From Bacteroidales bacterium (GTDB lineage: Bacteria; Bacteroidota; Bacteroidia; Bacteroidales; NBLH01): a DNA stretch of 9,779 nucleotides. The notes below the pieces were generated by a model. The model worked only from the letters and a program-made list of their open reading frames with translations, had not been told where the DNA came from and did not search any database. The stretch spans positions 1 to 9,779 of the forward strand of contig JAOZNO010000090.1 of the NCBI GenBank assembly GCA_029933755.1, written 5' to 3'. Positions 7,451-9,779 of this stretch are shown piece by piece (within the stretch, counting starts at the first letter, position 1; each line of letters begins with the position of its first letter). The position numbers and the translations under genes were made by a program.

Positions 7451-7566
7451 GACCCCAAACCCCTGGGAGGGGCTAAAGTTCAGAGCTTAAGCAAAACAGC
7501 CAAACAATGCTTAAGTTTTTTATTAAGCTCCACCGCAAAGTCCCCTTTTTAGGGGATTTAGGGGTC
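7451..7566. mobile_element. 116-bp foldback element with GACCCC..GGGGTC ends
   Basis: The ends GACCCCAAACCCCT (7451-7464) and AGGGGATTTAGGGGTC (7551-7566) are imperfect inverse complements, with two extra bases in the right arm. Each arm has its own hairpin: CCCCT-GGG-AGGGG (7460-7473 region) and CCCC/GGGG around TTTTTA (7542-7555). The middle carries GAGCTTAA/TTAAGCTC (7483-7490 and 7523-7530) and an overlapping alternative, CTTAAGC/GCTTAAG (7486-7492 and 7509-7515). A unit with such ends fits a small non-autonomous element. It lies just upstream of the gene at 7604. Confidence 0.6.
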
Positions 7567-7603
7567 ATTAAGTGCAATAAATTGACTTATTAAATACTAT
7601 AAA

Positions 7604-8029
7604 ATGAAAGATAAAACAGATTACATCTACGCCCCTAAAGTTGATATTAACGAGGGCATATCAAGCGGAACCATTACCAAAGGCGCTGTGTTTTTTACCA
7701 AAGAATATTTTTATGTAATTCCTTTTGAAAGTCTGAAAGTTTTGGGTGCAACGGCAGAATCAAAATTTCATTCTGTAAGCGAATTTATTAGTGATTTGTA
7801 CAAGCAAATACCTGCTACGAGTGTGGACGATTTTCAGGCACAAATGAAAACATATTTGCCTGATGAAAGAATTTACCGGATAAATGAACTGAATAAGTTT
7901 ACCATACAAGTTGGTTTTTGGATATTTGGCGGAATGCGTGTACGTAAAGATGGTAAGCAATTACAGACTTTTAATATTCAACCCAAACAACTGCGTGCAG
8001 ATTTGAAAGCGTTTTATGGATTGGAGTGA
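7604..8029 (+). CDS. Hypothetical protein, 141 aa
   Basis: I do not recognise this protein. It starts MKDKTDYIYAPKVDINEGI and appears to be soluble: no signal peptide, no convincing membrane helix, no cysteine. An N-terminal part (about 20-50) alternates short strands with aromatic residues (AVFFTKEYFYVIPF). A middle part (about 52-90) looks helical (SVSEFISDLYKQI), and a C-terminal part includes VGFWIFGGMRVRKDGK (103-118) and a basic helix ending FYGLE. Normal amino-acid balance, an ATG start and lack of stops over 141 codons support a real gene; the antisense frame at 7760-7960 is a shadow. It lies alone between a foldback element upstream and a 519-bp non-coding stretch downstream, inside the region bracketed by the 25-bp inverted repeats. 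Confidence 0.75.
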   Translation: MKDKTDYIYAPKVDINEGISSGTITKGAVFFTKEYFYVIPFESLKVLGATAESKFHSVSEFISDLYKQIPATSVDDFQAQMKTYLPDERIYRINELNKFTIQVGFWIFGGMRVRKDGKQLQTFNIQPKQLRADLKAFYGLE

Positions 8030-8048
8030 AAAATAAAGTTCTTCACCT

Positions 8049-8069
8049 CTTATTCATGCATGAAATAAG
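8049..8069. terminator. Palindrome after the 141-aa gene, possible terminator
   Basis: CTTATT/AATAAG arms enclose a CATGCATG core, 20 bp beyond the stop codon at 8029. The stem can form with one bulged A, but no T-run follows. It could terminate weakly or be another small palindromic repeat. Confidence 0.3.
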
Positions 8070-8090
8070 TAAAATGCATCTACTTTATTG

Positions 8091-8268
8091 TTACTGCTTA
8101 CTGCATTAATAAAAACTGACGGGCAAAACTGTCCCTGCTTCCTGTATGAAAGGGAATAAAGCTGATTTGCCCTTTTTGCTTCCGACTTTCAAGAAAATAC
8201 AACTACTTTGTGCTTCCTGCTTGCTACATTAGAGAAAAAGTAGCATCATATTCGTTCCTGCTTCCTGC
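8091..8268. repeat. Scattered heptamer repeats (TTACTGC / TGCTTCC type)
   Basis: TTACTGC occurs twice in perfect tandem (8091-8104). TGCTTCCTG recurs at 8136-8144, 8211-8219 and 8259-8267. At the last site GTTCCTG CTTCCTG are adjacent 7-mers, and near 8210 GTGCTTC CTGCTTG CTACATT keep the same 7-bp spacing. The region looks like decayed heptamer arrays. Confidence 0.45.
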
Positions 8269-8382
8269 AATCAGAAGCTTGGCTTGGTGTTTGTTCCAAA
8301 ATAAGAGACAAAACAGCTTAATTGTTAAGTAATTAAAGCTTGCATAGGCTTTACTTAGGTTTTATGAATTGCAAAGAATTTA

Positions 8383-8457
8383 GCTTTTAAGCGGTTTCAA
8401 CCGCTAAAAAGCATGTCGGTTTGAACTACCTTTTAGCGGTTTGTCCCGCTTAAAGGT
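8383..8457. repeat. Two related hairpins with an alternative pairing
   Basis: Hairpin 1 (8383-8412) pairs GCTTTTAAGCGGTT with AACCGCTAAAAAGC around a 2-nt centre, with one A-A mismatch. Hairpin 2 (8428-8457) pairs ACCTTTTAGCGG with CCGCTTAAAGGT, with one mismatch. The second arm of hairpin 1 (AACCGCTAAAA, 8399-8409) is also a perfect 11-bp complement of the first arm of hairpin 2 (8432-8442), so the two folds exclude each other. The pair ends 2 bp before the right copy of the dispersed repeat and may belong to the same element. Confidence 0.6.
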
Positions 8458-8458
8458 T

Positions 8459-8483
8459 ATCCCGGAATATTTAAACCAGAGCC
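8459..8483 (-). repeat. Dispersed 25-bp inverted repeat, right copy
   Basis: It is the reverse-complement partner of 6777-6801 (23 of 25 identical). The outward flank, 8484-8497, keeps 9 of 14 matches with the left copy's flank. The two copies face each other across 1.66 kb that contains the DUF3820 gene and the 141-aa gene. Confidence 0.7.
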
Positions 8484-8484
8484 C

Positions 8485-8515
8485 TTGCATTTTACATGCT
8501 TAACTTTTATCTTTA
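8485..8515 (+). promoter_or_regulatory. Candidate promoter of the DUF6261-like gene
   Basis: TTG (8485-8487) and TATCTTTA (8508-8515, seven of eight to TAnnTTTG) are 20 bp apart, as expected for a Bacteroidota promoter. Transcription would start near 8522 and leave a leader of about 27 nt before the ATG at 8549. The -33 part overlaps the outer flank of the dispersed repeat. Confidence 0.5.
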
Positions 8516-8548
8516 TACTTTAATTCTTTTATCCTAAAATTAAAATTT

Positions 8549-9265
8549 ATGACTGAACATTTATTTTCCCGGGCAAACTCAAATGAAGTAAGTGGTGTAG
8601 CCACACTTTTTAATGAAGCCATTGAACAAGCAAAAATTGAAAATGAACTTTTAAGCCAGCTAAACGCTAAGTTAAAAGAATCAAACCAGCAATTAAGCAC
8701 TTCGTTAAACCGAAAGCTGGGCAACGAAGACACACCGCGTGTTTGGGAACTTGAAACCTTACGTGATCGTGGTCTGAAAGCTTTTTTTAATATCGTAAAA
8801 GGTAGTACATTTCGTTTAAACGATGAATTTGCCAACCATGCTGAGAAAATCTACGAAGTAATTAAACGTCATGGGTTGGCCATGTATCGTTTACCTCATG
8901 TAGAGCAAACAGCTACAATGAACTCAATGTTTGATGAATTAAGTCATGCAGACCTTACTAAAGCTTTAAAAGCTACAAATACAAAAGTGTTACTTGATGA
9001 GATAAAAACAGCCAACGAAAACTTTCTTGCTGCACTTAATGAGCGTAGTGAAGATGAAGCTGCCCGAGAAGAAATTATTCTTTTAGTAGTGGCACGTACT
9101 GAAGTGAAAGAAGGTTTGGATCAAACCTTAAATTATGTAGATACCATTTCGGAAGTAATAAACCACCCGGATATAAAAAAACTAGAAAAGACATTATCCG
9201 AAATTATCAGTAAAGCTAATAGTAATATTAAATCCAGGCTTAGCCGAGCTGAAAATGGAGAATAG
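8549..9265 (+). CDS. DUF6261-like helical protein
   Basis: This 238-aa protein appears almost entirely helical and soluble, without signal peptide or membrane segment. A likely coiled coil spans about 23-56 (FNEAIEQAKIENELLSQLNA onward). The central segment, RDRGLKAFFNIVKGSTF (72-88) followed by a helix to KRHGLAMYR (106-114), resembles my memory of the DUF6261 family, a Bacteroidota group of about 240 aa without known function; the match is from memory and moderate. The C-terminal third (about 150-238) is further amphipathic helix, ending in basic KSRLSRAENGE. The ATG at 8549 sits just behind a plausible promoter. It stands alone between non-coding repeat stretches, so context gives no clue to its job. 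Proteins of this family often occur near transposons or in variable regions, which would suit the surroundings, but that is inference. Confidence 0.82.
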   Translation: MTEHLFSRANSNEVSGVATLFNEAIEQAKIENELLSQLNAKLKESNQQLSTSLNRKLGNEDTPRVWELETLRDRGLKAFFNIVKGSTFRLNDEFANHAEKIYEVIKRHGLAMYRLPHVEQTATMNSMFDELSHADLTKALKATNTKVLLDEIKTANENFLAALNERSEDEAAREEIILLVVARTEVKEGLDQTLNYVDTISEVINHPDIKKLEKTLSEIISKANSNIKSRLSRAENGE

Positions 9266-9286
9266 ATTGTTGGTCATTAGGTAGTA

Positions 9287-9342
9287 ATTGGTCATTAGTA
9301 ATTGGTTATTAGATAGTCATTGGTCACTAAGTTATTAGTTGT
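9287..9342. repeat. Degenerate heptamer array (ATTGGTC / ATTAGTA)
   Basis: Successive 7-mers from 9287 read ATTGGTC ATTAGTA ATTGGTT ATTAGAT AGTCATT GGTCACT, then decay. The first four make two 14-bp units. A related TTGGTCATTAG also precedes them at 9270-9280. It begins just after the DUF6261-like stop and shares words with 6835-6862. Confidence 0.55.
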
Positions 9343-9353
9343 TAAATAGAGCA

Positions 9354-9474
9354 TGTCCATAAAGTTGGCACTTTAGAAAAACTTCGCAAGTTCAAAAAAC
9401 TTACTAAGTTAGAACTCAACTTGCAAAGTCTTTAAGACTTGGTAAGTTTCCAGAAAAAGCACACTTTATGGACA
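9354..9474. mobile_element. 121-bp MITE-like element with 12-bp perfect inverted ends
   Basis: TGTCCATAAAGT (9354-9365) is the exact inverse complement of 9463-9474. Inside are perfect hairpins AACTT-CGC-AAGTT (9380-9392), AACTTA-C-TAAGTT (9398-9410) and AAGTCTT-T-AAGACTT (9426-9440). The arms also pair at longer range: 9381-9392 with 9418-9429, and AAACTTACTAAG with CTTGGTAAGTTT (9438-9449), each with one mismatch or wobble. There is no coding capacity and no clear target duplication. Confidence 0.65.
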
Positions 9475-9495
9475 AACTAATTAGTTCGCCTTTAA

Positions 9496-9577
9496 AGTCA
9501 GAGTTTGACTGTGTTTGTAAATATGTATAGAATTAAAATTATGAATATGTGTTAATTAATAAAGTCAAGCTCTGACT
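9496..9577. mobile_element. 82-bp foldback element with 15-bp inverted ends
   Basis: AGTCAGAGTTTGACT (9496-9510) and AGTCAAGCTCTGACT (9563-9577) are inverse complements except at one position, across a 52-bp AT-rich loop. Size and layout recall the element at 3116-3196 though the sequence differs. It starts 21 bp after the preceding MITE-like element. Its right end touches a candidate -7 box. Confidence 0.6.
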
Positions 9578-9584
9578 ATTTTTG
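9577..9584 (+). promoter_or_regulatory. Candidate -7 element at the edge of a foldback repeat
   Basis: TATTTTTG matches TAnnTTTG exactly, 87 bp upstream of the Lys-rich gene. Its first base is the last base of the 82-bp foldback element. No clear -33 TTG lies at the right distance. A weaker alternative, TATATTAG, is at 9631-9638. Confidence 0.3.
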
Positions 9585-9671
9585 AAAAGAACCAACTTTA
9601 TAGCTACAAGCTAATTAACGAGCAAATCTCTATATTAGAGAAACTCAAAACAAATATTAAAAACAAATATT

Positions 9672-9776
9672 ATGGCAAAAGGACAAGACTCAAAGAAAAA
9701 TGCAAAAAAAGAACCTGCTAAAACAGCAAAAGAAAAAAAAGCAGAAAAGAGACTAAAGAAATCTAAAAAAGAGTAA
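9672..9776 (+). CDS. Tiny lysine-rich protein, 34 aa
   Basis: ATG at 9672 opens a 34-codon frame ending in TAA at 9774-9776. The product starts MAKGQDSKKNAKKEPAKTAK and has 14 lysines and one arginine against five acidic residues, so it is strongly basic and probably disordered. I recall very similar short Lys-rich proteins (MAKGQ..KK..KKEPAKT..EKKAEK) annotated as hypothetical in Bacteroidota genomes; binding to nucleic acid or ribosomes would be plausible but is not shown. The leader holds a 12-bp direct repeat, AAACAAATATTA, at 9648-9659 and 9661-9672; the second copy runs into the A of the start codon. There is no Shine-Dalgarno site. Because the gene is so short, coding status rests on the remembered family and on the clean ATG-TAA frame. 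Confidence 0.65.
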   Translation: MAKGQDSKKNAKKEPAKTAKEKKAEKRLKKSKKE

Positions 9777-9779
9777 TTG

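Larger units (their letters stand above)
8030..8548. other. 519-bp non-coding interval with hairpins and heptamer repeats
   Basis: No gene is credible here. In order it holds a palindrome just after the preceding stop, a GGGCAAA/TTTGCCC inverted repeat (8121-8127 and 8166-8172), several degenerate heptamer repeats, two related hairpins, the right copy of the 25-bp dispersed repeat and a candidate promoter for the downstream gene. The antisense frame at 8500-8835 overlaps the next gene and is a shadow. Confidence 0.6.

Noticed and set aside
7760..7960. 66-codon minus-strand frame
   Set aside because: Antisense to the 141-aa gene; no start signals or family resemblance.
8500..8835. 111-codon minus-strand frame
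   Set aside because: Overlaps the promoter and N-terminal coiled coil of the DUF6261-like gene; a shadow of its codon use.
6835..9342. CRISPR array made of the repeated short motifs
   Set aside because: Repeats are 7-14 bp, degenerate and contiguous, without 30-40 bp unique spacers, and no cas gene is present.

Overview
The window is AT-rich DNA that most resembles a member of the Bacteroidota, probably near the marine or anaerobic Bacteroidales/Marinilabiliales. This is inferred from the protein repertoire: a PD40-propeller/OmpA protein, a 7TM-HD phosphodiesterase, a DUF3820 protein, a DUF6261-like protein and a tiny Lys-rich protein. Candidate promoters also fit the Bacteroidota TTG / TAnnTTTG pattern, and no gene has a clear Shine-Dalgarno site. 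I saw no tRNA, rRNA, CRISPR array, phage gene or intact transposase gene.

Layout. Positions 1-1109 hold a short palindromic stretch, then a dihydroorotate-dehydrogenase-like gene broken by two nearby in-frame stops. Positions 1110-1483 are non-coding, with GC-rich hairpins and what looks like a split dispersed repeat. Positions 1484-3055 (minus) encode a secreted propeller/OmpA envelope protein, and 3296-5437 (minus) a PgpH/YqfF-type cyclic-di-AMP phosphodiesterase with a TTG start. A 155-bp divergent spacer leads to an acetyl-CoA acetyltransferase (5593-6768, plus).

From 6769 to the end about half of the DNA is non-coding. Four small plus-strand genes (DUF3820; an unrecognised 141-aa protein; a DUF6261-like protein; a 34-aa Lys-rich protein) sit between many different foldback elements, heptamer-period tandem repeats and a 25-bp dispersed inverted repeat.

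The genes do not form an obvious pathway. Spacings are large (about 155-520 bp), so each is probably transcribed on its own. The well-understood ones are housekeeping functions: envelope/peptidoglycan anchoring, c-di-AMP turnover and acetyl-CoA chemistry. I found no convincing undescribed multi-gene system. What stands out is the density and variety of small non-coding repeats, the pair of inverted repeats bracketing 6777-8483, and the doubly interrupted DHOD-like gene.
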